From Clostridia bacterium (GTDB lineage Bacteria > Bacillota > Clostridia > Christensenellales > Borkfalkiaceae): a stretch of 64,000 bases of DNA. Shown one piece after another: positions 50,122 through 57,887 of this stretch; position 1 is the stretch's first letter; each line of letters starts with the position of its first letter. The translations under genes and the position numbers were made by a program. The notes beneath the pieces were generated by a model. It was not told the DNA's origin. It saw nothing but the letters and a program-made list of their open reading frames with translations, and made no database searches. The DNA lies in assembly GCA_017507005.1 (NCBI GenBank), contig JAFWBT010000018.1, forward strand, positions 1-64,000, written 5' to 3'.

Positions 50122-51837
50122 TCAGCCCTCCTTCACGAGCGACAACGCGCCGAACGGACACACGTTCGCGCAGACTTCACAGCCCGTACACTGGCTCGCA
50201 TCAATCTTCACGCCGTTTTCGCCTACGCTGATAGCAGGACAGCCCAAACGCATACAAACACCGCAGTTGCGACAGTTTTGCACCTGCATTTTCGGCTTTG
50301 ACGATTTATCGAGCAGAGCGCAAGGACGTTGGGCGATAATCACGCTCACTTCCTTGGACGCCGTTGCGGCTTTCACCGCCTTTTCCACCGCCTTGACGTC
50401 GTACGCGTCTACGATTTGCAAATCCTTTACACCGCAAGCCTTGCACAGCTCGTCGAGCAATACGACAGGAGCAGGCGCACCCATCAAATTTTTACCCGTT
50501 GCAGGGTGCTGCTGATGCCCCGTCATACCCGTCGTGGAGTTGTCGAGAATAATCAGCGTAATACCGCTCTCGTTATACACGGCGTTAATCAAACCCGTCA
50601 CGCCGCTATGTAAGAACGTGGAGTCCCCAATAACCGCAACGTTGTTGCTTGCGCCGTCCGTCGCCTTTTTAAAGCCGTGCGCCATACCCACCGACGCGCC
50701 CATACAAACGCAGGTATCCACCGCGGAAAGCGGCGGCACTGCGCCCAGCGTGTAACAGCCGATATCGCCGTTGACCGTCAGCTTTAATTTATTCAAAACG
50801 TAAAATACGCCGCGGTGCGGACACCCCGCACACATCACGGGCGGACGCGCAGGCACTTTTTCCGCCTCAGGCGCGCTCGCACCGCCGAATTTTTCCATAA
50901 TCTTCAAAACGGAGATTTCGCCTTGCAAGGAGAACAGGTCTTTGCCGTGACAAGCAATCCCTGCCGCTTTCATTGCGTCCTCGATATACGGCTCTAATTC
51001 CTCGATAACGATTACCTCTTTTACCTTGGTCGAAAATGCTTTCAACGCGGACATGGGCAGGGGATACGCCGTTCCAATCTTGAAAACGTTGGCGTTTGGC
51101 AACGCCTCTTTTACGTACTGATACACCGCGCCCGAGCATACGATACCCACTTCGTTTTTATCCGTCAGCTCTTCGCGGTTGATAGCCATATCATTGACGT
51201 ACGCCGACAGCGCGTTGTCCCTTTCTTCCACGACAACGTGCCGTTTGATAGCGTTCGCAGGCATCATAACGTATTTCTGCGGCGCTTTTTCATATTTTTT
51301 CAGCTCCACTTCCGCTCTGTCCTGCAAGTCCACAAACCCGTGCGAGTGCGCCACGCGCGTCGTTTCACGAATCAACACGGGCGTGTCGAATTTCTCGCTC
51401 AGCTCATAGGCGATTTTCACAAATTCCTTAGCCTCGTTCGCGTCCGACGGCTCTAACATCGGCACGTGCGCGCTGCGCGCGTAATAACGAGAATCCTGCT
51501 CGTTTTGCGAGGAGTGCATTCCCGGATCGTCCGCAACGACGATAACCAAACCGCCGCCCACGCCCGTATACGCTACGGTGAACAGCGGGTCCGCCGCCAC
51601 GTTCAAACCGACGTGTTTCATACACGCCATCGCTCTCGCGCCTGCCACCGACGCCCCGATAGCCACTTCCACCGCCACTTTTTCGTTCGGCGCCCACTCC
51701 GCGTATACGCCGTCAAGCTTTGCAAAATTTTCCGCAATCTCGGTGCTGGGCGTACCGGGATACGCTGACAAAACGCGCACACCTGCCTCGTACGCGCCCC
51801 GAGCTATCGCTTGATTTGTAAGCATCAATTCTTTCAT
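50122..51837 (-). CDS. iorA: Indolepyruvate ferredoxin oxidoreductase, alpha subunit
   Basis: 571 residues. The N-terminal pyrimidine domain starts ANQAIARGAYEAGVRVLSAYPGTPSTEI. The thiamine-diphosphate domain has CAGCPHRG, GDIGCYTLG and VIGDSTFLHSGVTGLINAVYN. The C-terminal ferredoxin part binds two 4Fe-4S clusters: CRNCGVCMRLGCP and CTGCEVCANVCP. It is the catalytic subunit for arylpyruvate oxidation and is coupled to iorB. Confidence 0.96.
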   Translation of the reverse strand: MKELMLTNQAIARGAYEAGVRVLSAYPGTPSTEIAENFAKLDGVYAEWAPNEKVAVEVAIGASVAGARAMACMKHVGLNVAADPLFTVAYTGVGGGLVIVVADDPGMHSSQNEQDSRYYARSAHVPMLEPSDANEAKEFVKIAYELSEKFDTPVLIRETTRVAHSHGFVDLQDRAEVELKKYEKAPQKYVMMPANAIKRHVVVEERDNALSAYVNDMAINREELTDKNEVGIVCSGAVYQYVKEALPNANVFKIGTAYPLPMSALKAFSTKVKEVIVIEELEPYIEDAMKAAGIACHGKDLFSLQGEISVLKIMEKFGGASAPEAEKVPARPPVMCAGCPHRGVFYVLNKLKLTVNGDIGCYTLGAVPPLSAVDTCVCMGASVGMAHGFKKATDGASNNVAVIGDSTFLHSGVTGLINAVYNESGITLIILDNSTTGMTGHQQHPATGKNLMGAPAPVVLLDELCKACGVKDLQIVDAYDVKAVEKAVKAATASKEVSVIIAQRPCALLDKSSKPKMQVQNCRNCGVCMRLGCPAISVGENGVKIDASQCTGCEVCANVCPFGALSLVKEG

Positions 51838-51875
51838 ATTCTTTTCCTACCGTTATTCTTTTTCTTTTTCTACAG

Positions 51876-52307
51876 TTATTCTTTTATAAATTTATCTTCA
51901 AAAGTTTCCCAATCGACGTCTTTCACGAACCCATTAAAATTGCAAACGCAAACAACGTCCCCTTTATCGTCGGTGATTATCACCTCGCATAAAGTGTTAT
52001 GTCCCACGCGCAACGTTTCTTTCGCCGTTGCCGTCAGCGTCGTCGTCACCGCCGCGCGAACGTACTGAATATGTCCGCCCTGCGTCACCGTAATCGGGTG
52101 CAAATAATTACTGCATATCGCGAACGCAAAATCCGCAAGGGTGTATAGCATACCGCCCTGCACTCTACCGTTGGCGTTGAGATGTTTTTCCTCGATTTTC
52201 GCACAAACTACACACTTTTCCGCACCCATTTCCGCAATCTCGATTCCCGACAATTCTACGTAGCGGTCTTTCTTAAAATATTTCCGCAATAATTCTTCTT
52301 TTTCCAT
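51876..52307 (-). CDS. PaaI-type hotdog thioesterase
   Basis: 143 residues from the ATG at 52307; the longer reading to 52406 would run through the promoter. The hotdog core is NANGRVQGGMLYTLADFAFAI (PaaI signature with HG-type turn replaced by NGRVQGG) and GHIQYVRAAVTTTLTATA. It likely frees acids from aryl-acetyl-CoA or similar thioesters. It is the first gene of the thioesterase-iorA-iorB-paaK-ACT unit, 38 bp before iorA. Confidence 0.87.
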   Translation of the reverse strand: MEKEELLRKYFKKDRYVELSGIEIAEMGAEKCVVCAKIEEKHLNANGRVQGGMLYTLADFAFAICSNYLHPITVTQGGHIQYVRAAVTTTLTATAKETLRVGHNTLCEVIITDDKGDVVCVCNFNGFVKDVDWETFEDKFIKE

Positions 52308-52334
52308 ATATTCTCTCACAATAATATTGCATTT

Positions 52335-52363
52335 ATTATACCACACGCCACGCATAAAGTCAA
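52335..52363 (-). promoter_or_regulatory. Sigma-A promoter of the iorAB-paaK operon
   Basis: Minus strand TTGACT, 17 bases, TATAAT, 28 bp before the thioesterase ATG. Confidence 0.85.
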
Positions 52364-52404
52364 TGTTTTTATGCAAATTTATACATTCCAAACAAATAAA
52401 AAAC

Positions 52405-52440
52405 AAACGAGCTTGGCACGTAAACCAAACTCGTTTTTTA
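52405..52440 (-). terminator. Terminator of the HAD phosphatase gene
   Basis: AAACGAG-C-TTGG and CCAA-A-CTCGTTT arms, 2 bp past the stop. Confidence 0.75.
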
Positions 52441-52441
52441 T

Positions 52442-53299
52442 TTATTTTATTTTCAAAAACCGCAAGATTTCATCAAACGTATCCACCATTACGATACATT
52501 CTTCGTCCAATCCGCTCTTGATAAGATTGCCGTCGTTAAAACCGATAACGTTCATACCCGCCAAACGCCCCGACAACAAACCCGCAGACGAGTCCTCGAT
52601 AACGATTGCGTGCTTTTTCTCTACATTCAAGCCACCGACAAGCTCCGAATAAATCCAAGGATGCGGCTTTACTGCCATTTCGCCAATCGTGCCGTATTCC
52701 CCCTCGCCTTTGCGTCTGCCGCCCGTAATCACCGCATCGTAAAAATCAATCGGGTCGCCCATATCCAGCACACGGAACGCGGAAACGATTTCGGGGATTG
52801 CTTTATAATCCAGCCCACTCGTCGCAAGACCGATTTTTATGCCCGCCGCTTTCAAAGCGTATAAAAATTCTTTCAGCCCAGCGCGCGGCTTAAACGCCTC
52901 GGCGTTGCCTCTGCCTGCCATAATCTCGTCCAGCTCGAATCGCGCCGTCTTGTGATACACGTCCAGAGCCTCGTTCACCGTCTTGTCCACGTTGTATTTT
53001 TTTAAGCAATATTCCAAATGCTCTGCCGTCGAAAAACCCGACACGAACGGCGTATCCTCTTCGGACAGACAAAAATCGGGCGTGGTGAGCTGTTTCACCG
53101 TCTTTTCAATGAGGTATATCCAAAACTCCTCACTAATCACCGTCGTCCCGTCGAGGTCCATCAACACCGCCTCAATGGGGTATTCCGTCTGCGGTCTTTC
53201 AAAGGGATAGGTCGCCTCGACGCCGCATTGATTGATTGTGCAATGGGGTTTGCCTTTCCACTCAAAAAATTCCACACCGTTGATATTATATTTTTTCAT
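52442..53299 (-). CDS. HAD-family hydrolase, beta-phosphoglucomutase-like
   Basis: About 285 residues from the ATG at 53299; one at 53311 (MVNRMKKY) is possible. HAD motifs: VLMDLDGTTV (nucleophile Asp), IGLATSG (motif II), and IVIEDSSAGLLSGRLAG (motif III/IV acids). A helical cap lies between I and II. An N-terminal 45-residue extension (GVEFFEWKGKPHCTINQC) has paired Cys residues of unknown role. Substrate unknown: likely a sugar phosphate. Monocistronic. Confidence 0.85.
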   Translation of the reverse strand: MKKYNINGVEFFEWKGKPHCTINQCGVEATYPFERPQTEYPIEAVLMDLDGTTVISEEFWIYLIEKTVKQLTTPDFCLSEEDTPFVSGFSTAEHLEYCLKKYNVDKTVNEALDVYHKTARFELDEIMAGRGNAEAFKPRAGLKEFLYALKAAGIKIGLATSGLDYKAIPEIVSAFRVLDMGDPIDFYDAVITGGRRKGEGEYGTIGEMAVKPHPWIYSELVGGLNVEKKHAIVIEDSSAGLLSGRLAGMNVIGFNDGNLIKSGLDEECIVMVDTFDEILRFLKIK

Positions 53300-53365
53300 A
53301 CGATTCACCATTTTGTTTTGTTGTTACAAAACGCATTTTTTTATCGTTCGCATTTTATTATAGCA

Positions 53366-54031
53366 TTAACGCGCGCCTTTGTCAAACCTCTCCGCATAAT
53401 TTATCACATCTTTTATCATCTCAAAACGATAAATACGGCGCAGTGCGGAAACGTAATCGGGCTTTTGCGCGTTTACGTCAAAGAAACACCTTACACTTCC
53501 TCCACCAACTGCATTTTCGTCAGAAATTCCTTTTTGCTGATTTCGGGATTTTCCTTTATCAAGCGATAACTGTTCCTGTAATTTTCGTCCGATACCGCTT
53601 CTGCTATTGTTATCGGATGCACCCCTAATTTTTTCAGATAATTCGACACTAACGTGCCCTTTTGATATTGCTCGCTCATTTATTTCCTCCATTCTTTGGT
53701 TTCTTAATTGACTATTCGATATTGTTATCCTTTTTCTTACGCCAAAGCTAATTTCACCATTGTCTATTCCTGAATCGACTATATAAACGGTATTTCCTTG
53801 CTCAATGGCAATTCCATTTGCTATACCGTCAACTATCCCGTTATACAACTCGGACAATTTTCCTCGAATATATCTTACGTTATTTAAGCCGATTTGCGAA
53901 TAAGATATATAGCTTGTTACGCGTTTTGATATATTATATCGCGAAGAAGTATTATTGTCAATATCTTTTTTTACTTCTTTTTCGTCCACGTCGCCTTCCA
54001 ACATAGAACGAACAGCGCGCACCTTTTGCAT
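53366..54031 (-). pseudogene. Remnant of a phage/ICE-type large polyvalent protein
   Basis: About 221 codons from ATG 54031 (a TTG at 54052 is also in frame), with no good ribosome site. The text LNNVRYIRGKLSELY, NTVYIVDSGIDNGEISFGVRKRI, SNSQLRNQRMEEINERA and SGIGRKLQEQL reads like a middle segment of the very large polyvalent proteins of mobile elements. A stop comes soon after DVNAQKPDYVSALRRIYRFE. It looks like a stranded fragment rather than a full gene. The upstream part is overlapped by plus-strand promoter units. Confidence 0.5.
53491..53679 (-). CDS. Small frame nested in the remnant, alternative reading
   Basis: 62 codons in another frame of the same strand, MSEQYQKGTLVSNYLKKLG through KENPEISKKEFLTKMQLVEEV. 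It has a strong GGAGG at the right spacing before its ATG. Composition is that of a compact helical protein. Either it is a real small gene made from the remnant's DNA, or the site is chance within RMEEINE codons. No family recognised. Confidence 0.35.
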   Translation of the reverse strand: MSEQYQKGTLVSNYLKKLGVHPITIAEAVSDENYRNSYRLIKENPEISKKEFLTKMQLVEEV

Positions 54032-54099
54032 TTCTTCTTCCACTTCGCCCAACGATTTCCGTGAAGAAGAATTTTTTGAAGATTTTTTATCATTTTCTG

Positions 54100-54127
54100 T
54101 TGACTTTTCCGAATTTTCGCGTATAAT
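54100..54127 (+). promoter_or_regulatory. Promoter of RNA unit 1
   Basis: TTGACT, 16 bases, TATAAT on the plus strand. The region between boxes (CCGAATTTTCGCG) resembles units 2 and 3. Confidence 0.75.
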
Positions 54128-54133
54128 AGTAGT

Positions 54134-54219
54134 AGAAGAATCTGTACCACTGTTACGTTTCGGGCGTGTTGAGGGGGCTTCTGCACCTATCGGCGTGGCA
54201 AGGGTTCTTTCTTTTTTTA
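54134..54219 (+). ncRNA. Candidate small RNA, unit 1
   Basis: About 86 nt from the predicted start to a T-rich end. AAGAATC (54136-54142) pairs with GGTTCTT (54203-54209), followed by TCTTTTTTT; an inner CCAC/GTGG stem adds to it. The core CGTTTCGGGCGTGTT matches CGTTTTGGACGTGTT of unit 3 at 13 of 15 bases. There is no plus-strand frame of note. Confidence 0.5.
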
Positions 54220-54241
54220 ATGAATTTTTTCCGAAAAACCG

Positions 54242-54270
54242 TTGACATTTTCTTCAGTTTCGCGTATACT
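54242..54270 (+). promoter_or_regulatory. Promoter of RNA unit 2
   Basis: TTGACA, 17 bases, TATACT on the plus strand. Confidence 0.8.
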
Positions 54271-54276
54271 ATTCGT

Positions 54277-54346
54277 AGAGAGAACATTCTTCCCCCCTTT
54301 CGTACTCATATTTTGGGTGTCGGATAGTGAAGAGTGTTCTTTTATA
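54277..54346 (+). ncRNA. Candidate small RNA, unit 2
   Basis: About 70 nt. AGAACATTCTTC (54281-54292) pairs with GAAGAGTGTTCT (54329-54340) with one G-U pair, then TTTTATATTTG. The loop holds CCCCCC and TTTTGGGTGTCGG, the latter like TTTTGGACGTGT of unit 3. Confidence 0.5.
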
Positions 54347-54362
54347 TTTGTCTTAAAAACTG

Positions 54363-54391
54363 TTGACATTTTCCGATTTTTTTCGTATAAT
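54363..54391 (+). promoter_or_regulatory. Promoter of RNA unit 3
   Basis: TTGACA, 17 bases, TATAAT on the plus strand: the best of the three. Confidence 0.85.
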
Positions 54392-54397
54392 AGTGAC

Positions 54398-54490
54398 AAG
54401 AGAGCGAGAAGAAAGGAGCGTTTTGGACGTGTTCTGTCGGCTGTTTTTGTCAGATGCAGAGCCTTGCGTAAGCTCTCCTTTTTTCTCTAT
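54398..54490 (+). ncRNA. Candidate small RNA, unit 3
   Basis: About 93 nt. GAGAAGAAAGGAG (54406-54418) pairs with CTCCTTTTTTCTC (54475-54487) over 13 bp with one G-U. The inner part contains CGTTTTGGACGTGTTCTGTCGG and a GAGC/GCTC hairpin. Readthrough would meet the strong terminator at 54526. The AAAGGAG in the stem is buried and no start codon follows. Confidence 0.55.
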
Positions 54491-54525
54491 ATAAGCCAAA
54501 TTCTTGTAATCGGCGCTGAAGACGT

Positions 54526-54563
54526 AAAAATACGGTGAAACCTTGTGGTTTCACCGTATTTTT
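54526..54563. terminator. Bidirectional terminator between RNA unit 3 and tRNA-Pro
   Basis: AAAAATACGGTGAAACC and GGTTTCACCGTATTTTT with a TTGT loop: 17-bp perfect stem with T runs both ways. It ends tRNA-Pro transcripts (minus) and the RNA units (plus). Confidence 0.92.
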
Positions 54564-54638
54564 GGTCGAGGCGACGGGGATCGAACCCACGACCTCAGCG
54601 TCCCGAACGCTGCGCGCTACCAGCTGCGCCACGCCTCG
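54563..54638 (-). tRNA. tRNA-Pro (anticodon CGG)
   Basis: 76 nt, CCA encoded. Acceptor CGAGGCG/CGCCTCG, D arm GCGC...GCGC, anticodon stem CAGCG/CGCTG with loop TTCGGGA, and T arm GTGGG/CCCCGT-type around TTCGATC. Anticodon CGG reads CCG. Confidence 0.94.
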
Positions 54639-54661
54639 TTTTTTACCTATTCGTTATTTGT

Positions 54662-54753
54662 CGAGGCGACGGGAATTGCCTTGCGGCAAAGTGTCGAGCT
54701 ACGCTCTCGCGCGAACCCACGACTTATCGCGCTACCAGCTGCGCTACGCCTCG
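54662..54753 (-). pseudogene. tRNA-Pro-like element 1
   Basis: Acceptor stem and D arm match tRNA-Pro except one base. The whole anticodon arm is replaced by ATAA-type bases. The T loop carries an insert of about 38 bases containing CGAG/CTCG and TTGCC-GCAA-GGCAA hairpins. No CCA end is encoded. It cannot decode but could fold into a tRNA-like RNA. Confidence 0.85.
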
Positions 54754-54776
54754 TTTTTTACCTATTCGTTGTTTTT

Positions 54777-54868
54777 CGAGGCGACGGGAATTGCCTTGCG
54801 GCAAAGTGTCGAGCTACGCTCTCGCGCGAACCCACGACTTATCGCGCTACCAGCTGCGCTACGCCTCG
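54777..54868 (-). pseudogene. tRNA-Pro-like element 2
   Basis: Identical over all 92 bases to element 1, which suggests recent duplication or selection for sequence. Same loss of the anticodon arm and same T-loop insert. Confidence 0.85.
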
Positions 54869-55016
54869 TTTTTTACGTTCCTTTCTCGCTTAGAAACGCA
54901 TACATTATAGCAAATGCCACAACAAATGTCAAACTATTTTCACCTACAAAAAACTATTTTATCAAAAATTAAAAACTTTCCCAAAAAACAGCCTTTCTCG
55001 CATTAGGAAAAACACA
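54869..55016. other. AT-rich spacer with no gene
   Basis: About 150 bp between the tRNA-like repeats and the SDR gene terminator. I see no promoter or open frame that I would support. Confidence 0.6.
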
Positions 55017-55046
55017 AAAACGCGGCGCTAAAAACGCCGCGTTTCA
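55017..55046 (-). terminator. Terminator of the SDR gene
   Basis: ACGCGGCG and CGCCGCGT arms, CTAAAAA loop, then TTTC. Confidence 0.75.
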
Positions 55047-55061
55047 TTTTTACACTCTTTC

Positions 55062-55892
55062 TTATACGCCGCTATACGCCGAAAAACCGCCGTCTACGGG
55101 GATTACCGTACCCGTTACGAAACCGCTCGCGTTATCGTCTGCCAGCCACAGCAACGCGCCAATCAAATCGGAAATTTCACCAAATTTCTTCATCGGCGTC
55201 GCCGCAAGAATCTTGCCCGTACGCGCCGTAGGCGTGCCGTCCTCGTTGAAAAGCAACGCTCTGTTCTGGTTCGTTACGAAAAATCCGGGCGCGATTGCGT
55301 TGCAACGAATATTACAAGGCGCAAAATGCACCGCAAGCCATTGCGTAAAGTTGCTAATGCCTGCCTTCGCCGCGCTGTATGCGGGAATCTTCGTCAAAGG
55401 ACGGTATGCGTTCATACTGGAAATGTTGATAATATTGCCGCCCGTGGCTACCATGTCCGTAGCGAACACCTGCGTCACCAAGAACGCCGACGTGATATTC
55501 AGGTCGAATACGAATTTCAAGCCGCTTTCTTCCAACGCGAAAAAGTCTTTCACTCCTTCCAAATCAGGCGTCATCGTTTCATTGTCCGTGGACGCGCGGG
55601 GATTGTTGCCGCCTGCGCCGTTGATGAGGAAATTCACCTTACCAAAGCTCTCGTTAATCGTATTCTTCGCCTCGATAATGCTCTCCTTATCTAAGCAGTT
55701 GCAACGAATCGCAATGGCATTTTCGCCGATTTCTTCCGCAATCGCAGCCGCCGCCTCGTAATTGATATCGAGCAGAGCCACTTTCGCGCCACATTCCGCC
55801 AAAGCTCTTGCAAATTCACTGCAAATAACGCCGCCTGCACCCGTTACTGCCACCACTTTATTCTCCAAATTTACGTTAAAAGGAACACTCAT
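55062..55892 (-). CDS. SDR oxidoreductase, D-mannonate/gluconate dehydrogenase type
   Basis: 276 residues. NAD-binding VAVTGAGGVICSEFARAL, structural NGAGGNNP, catalytic ISSMNAYRP (Ser), YSAAKAG (Tyr and Lys) and the IPVDGGF C-terminus. The NGAGGNNPRAST stretch is seen in fructuronate reductase-like SDRs (YjmF) and 5-keto-gluconate reductases, which act in hexuronate breakdown. It stands alone here, so the substrate is inferred only from family resemblance. Confidence 0.85.
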   Translation of the reverse strand: MSVPFNVNLENKVVAVTGAGGVICSEFARALAECGAKVALLDINYEAAAAIAEEIGENAIAIRCNCLDKESIIEAKNTINESFGKVNFLINGAGGNNPRASTDNETMTPDLEGVKDFFALEESGLKFVFDLNITSAFLVTQVFATDMVATGGNIINISSMNAYRPLTKIPAYSAAKAGISNFTQWLAVHFAPCNIRCNAIAPGFFVTNQNRALLFNEDGTPTARTGKILAATPMKKFGEISDLIGALLWLADDNASGFVTGTVIPVDGGFSAYSGV

Positions 55893-56068
55893 TGTCTTTC
55901 TCCTTACGCGCGCCTATCCTTATATCCATAGCCGCGCAATTATTTATCGCTTGCATTATACCACCATACCGCAAAAAAGGCAATAGCGAAACGCACAAAA
56001 TACATTGCGTTTTTTACACAAAAATCCACTGTTTCTTCTCCGATTTTTCAGCCTTATTCACAAAAGGC

Positions 56069-56091
56069 GGCTACCATGTACGCGTTGAACG
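56069..56091 (-). repeat. Dispersed CGTACATGG-type motif
   Basis: Minus strand GTTCAACGCGTACATGGTAG, between the SDR gene start and the ACT gene stop. Confidence 0.65.
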
Positions 56092-56115
56092 GTATTTTTC
56101 AGCTTTTTCACGTCC

Positions 56116-56541
56116 TTAAAACGCAAGCTTGCAATGGGACGTCGTTTCAATGCCGTGTTTCGTAAAAACTTCTTCCGCGCGCGCGGAATCGGACGTTTTT
56201 ACAACGATACACGCCTCGTCGCCGCCGTAGGAAAGCCCGTACATATACTCCACGCCGATTTCCTCGTCCGCAATCGTTTTCAAAATCTTTTGCAGACTCC
56301 CCGGGCTATGCGGTATTTTCACAATAAACACCTCGGTCAACATACAAGAACAACCTGCCGCCGTCATGCTTTCCTTTCCCTTTTGCGGATCGTCCACAAT
56401 CAAACGCAGCAGACCGTACTCCATTGTATCTGCAAGACTGAGCGACAAGATATTCACGCCGCTCTCTTTCAATACGTCCAGCAATTCCCCCAGCCGACCT
56501 TTTCTGTTTTCAATAAATACGGATAATTGTTTCGCCAACAT
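56116..56541 (-). CDS. Tandem ACT-domain protein (module 2)
   Basis: 141 residues, two ACT folds: QLSVFIENRKGRLGELLDVLKESGVN and EVFIVKIPHSPGSLQKILKTIADEEIG. Same design as the protein at 47611. It follows the second ligase by 11 bp, the same gene order as in module 1. It probably binds an aromatic or branched amino acid and modulates the ligase or transporter. Confidence 0.88.
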   Translation of the reverse strand: MLAKQLSVFIENRKGRLGELLDVLKESGVNILSLSLADTMEYGLLRLIVDDPQKGKESMTAAGCSCMLTEVFIVKIPHSPGSLQKILKTIADEEIGVEYMYGLSYGGDEACIVVKTSDSARAEEVFTKHGIETTSHCKLAF

Positions 56542-56552
56542 CTCTTTTCTCC

Positions 56553-57851
56553 TTATTGCTTTCTCAAATCTTTAATACGTTTCGCCTTGCCCTCAAAGCG
56601 TTGCAACGTATTCGGGGATTCCAAACGCACCTTAGCGTCCAAGCCCAAAATCACTTTCAATTTATTCTTTGTAAACGCCTCAATGCGTTGTAATTCCGCA
56701 AACGAGTCCGTTTCCTTGTTCAGCTCTACGCGCACCGTCAGCTTGTCCGTATACCCCTCTCGCTCCACAATAATCTCGTAATGCGGGCCGAGTTCTTCCA
56801 CGGAAAGCACCACTTCTTCAATCTGTCCAGGGAACACGTTGACGCCGCGAATCTTCAACATATCGTCGCTTCTGCCCGAGGGATTTTCCATACGGCAAGT
56901 CGTTCTGCCGCACGCGCACGGCTCGTAAAACAACCGCGTTACGTCTTTCGTGCGATAACGAATCAACGGCAACCCCTCTTTCTTTATACACGTAATCACA
57001 AGCTCCCCTTTCTCGCCGGCAGGCAACACCTCGCCCGTTTCGCTGTCGATAATCTCGGGGATAAAATAGTCCTCGTTGATATGCATACCGCAATGTTCCA
57101 AGCACTCCCCCGAAACCCCAGGTCCCATCAGCTCGCTCATGCCGTAGTTGGACGTGATGTTTACGTCCTTGCCCCAAACGGCGTGCATTTCCTCACGCAT
57201 CGCATCCGTCAGCAATTCACTGCCCACTAGCGCGGTTTTGATATGCAAATCGGTTTTAGGATTGATTCCATTTTCCCTCGCCACCTCCGCAAGCCGCAAA
57301 GCGTACGAGGGCGTCGCCACGAGCAACGTCGTTTCAAAATCCTTCATATACATCAGTTGCTTTTCCGAATTTCCCGTAGACGAGGGCACGATAGCCGCGC
57401 CGATTTTTTCCAGACCGTAATGCAGCCCGAACGCGCCCGTGAACATACCATACCCAAAACAAATCTGCGCGACGTCCTTTGCCGTTGCGCCGCCCATACA
57501 AGCAATACGCGCAACGCAGTCCGTCCACGTTTCCATATCCCCACGCGTGTAGCCCACCACCGTCGGTTTGCCCGTCGTACCCGAGCTTGCGTGAATACGC
57601 AGCAGCTCGTCCTTCGGCACGGCAAACAGCCCGAACGGATAGGTGTCGCGCATATCCTGCTTCGTCGTAAAGGGAAGCTTTGCCAAATCCGCCAACGATT
57701 GTACGTCTTGCGGTTTTATCCCCGCCGCATCCATTTTCGCACGATAATACGGCACTTTTTCATACACGCGCGCCACCGTTTCTTGTAAACGCGCCAGCTG
57801 TAACGCCTCTAATTCTGTTCTTGGTAAACTTTCTTCTTTTGACCAAATCAT
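56553..57851 (-). CDS. paaK: Phenylacetate/arylacetate-CoA ligase (module 2)
   Basis: 432 residues from the ATG at 57851 (AGAGGT upstream). Motifs: IHASSGTTGKPTVVGYT (intact P-loop), NYGMSELMGPGVSGEC, GEKGELVITCI, YRTKDVT and the GRSDDMLKIRGVNVFPGQIE hinge. Cys residues CACGRTTC are shared with module 1. It follows the symporter by 36 bp. Confidence 0.93.
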   Translation of the reverse strand: MIWSKEESLPRTELEALQLARLQETVARVYEKVPYYRAKMDAAGIKPQDVQSLADLAKLPFTTKQDMRDTYPFGLFAVPKDELLRIHASSGTTGKPTVVGYTRGDMETWTDCVARIACMGGATAKDVAQICFGYGMFTGAFGLHYGLEKIGAAIVPSSTGNSEKQLMYMKDFETTLLVATPSYALRLAEVARENGINPKTDLHIKTALVGSELLTDAMREEMHAVWGKDVNITSNYGMSELMGPGVSGECLEHCGMHINEDYFIPEIIDSETGEVLPAGEKGELVITCIKKEGLPLIRYRTKDVTRLFYEPCACGRTTCRMENPSGRSDDMLKIRGVNVFPGQIEEVVLSVEELGPHYEIIVEREGYTDKLTVRVELNKETDSFAELQRIEAFTKNKLKVILGLDAKVRLESPNTLQRFEGKAKRIKDLRKQ

Positions 57852-57887
57852 AGCACTTACCTCTATCCTTTTCCTCACTCCGTCTGC

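Larger units (their letters stand above)
54639..54868 (-). repeat. 115-bp tandem repeat downstream-strand of tRNA-Pro
   Basis: Two units of 115 bp, each a 92-base tRNA-like body and a 23-base spacer (TTTTTTACCTATTCGTT core). The bodies are identical, and the spacers differ at two or three positions. On the minus strand they lie upstream of the true tRNA-Pro. Confidence 0.92.

Noticed and set aside
51045..51065. Dispersed-motif-like string inside iorA
   Set aside because: It has a core mismatch (GCGGACATGG), and the codons encode a conserved PMSALKAF segment, so chance is enough.
54217..54399. 60-codon minus-strand frame over RNA units 2-3
   Set aside because: Its repeated IRETEENV-like text is the reverse translation of repeated promoter boxes.
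54535..54972. Overlapping 115-145 codon plus-strand frames with RATLSREPTTYRAT-like repeats
   Set aside because: They are translations of the tRNA-Pro and its tandem tRNA-like copies, a well-known false-gene pattern.
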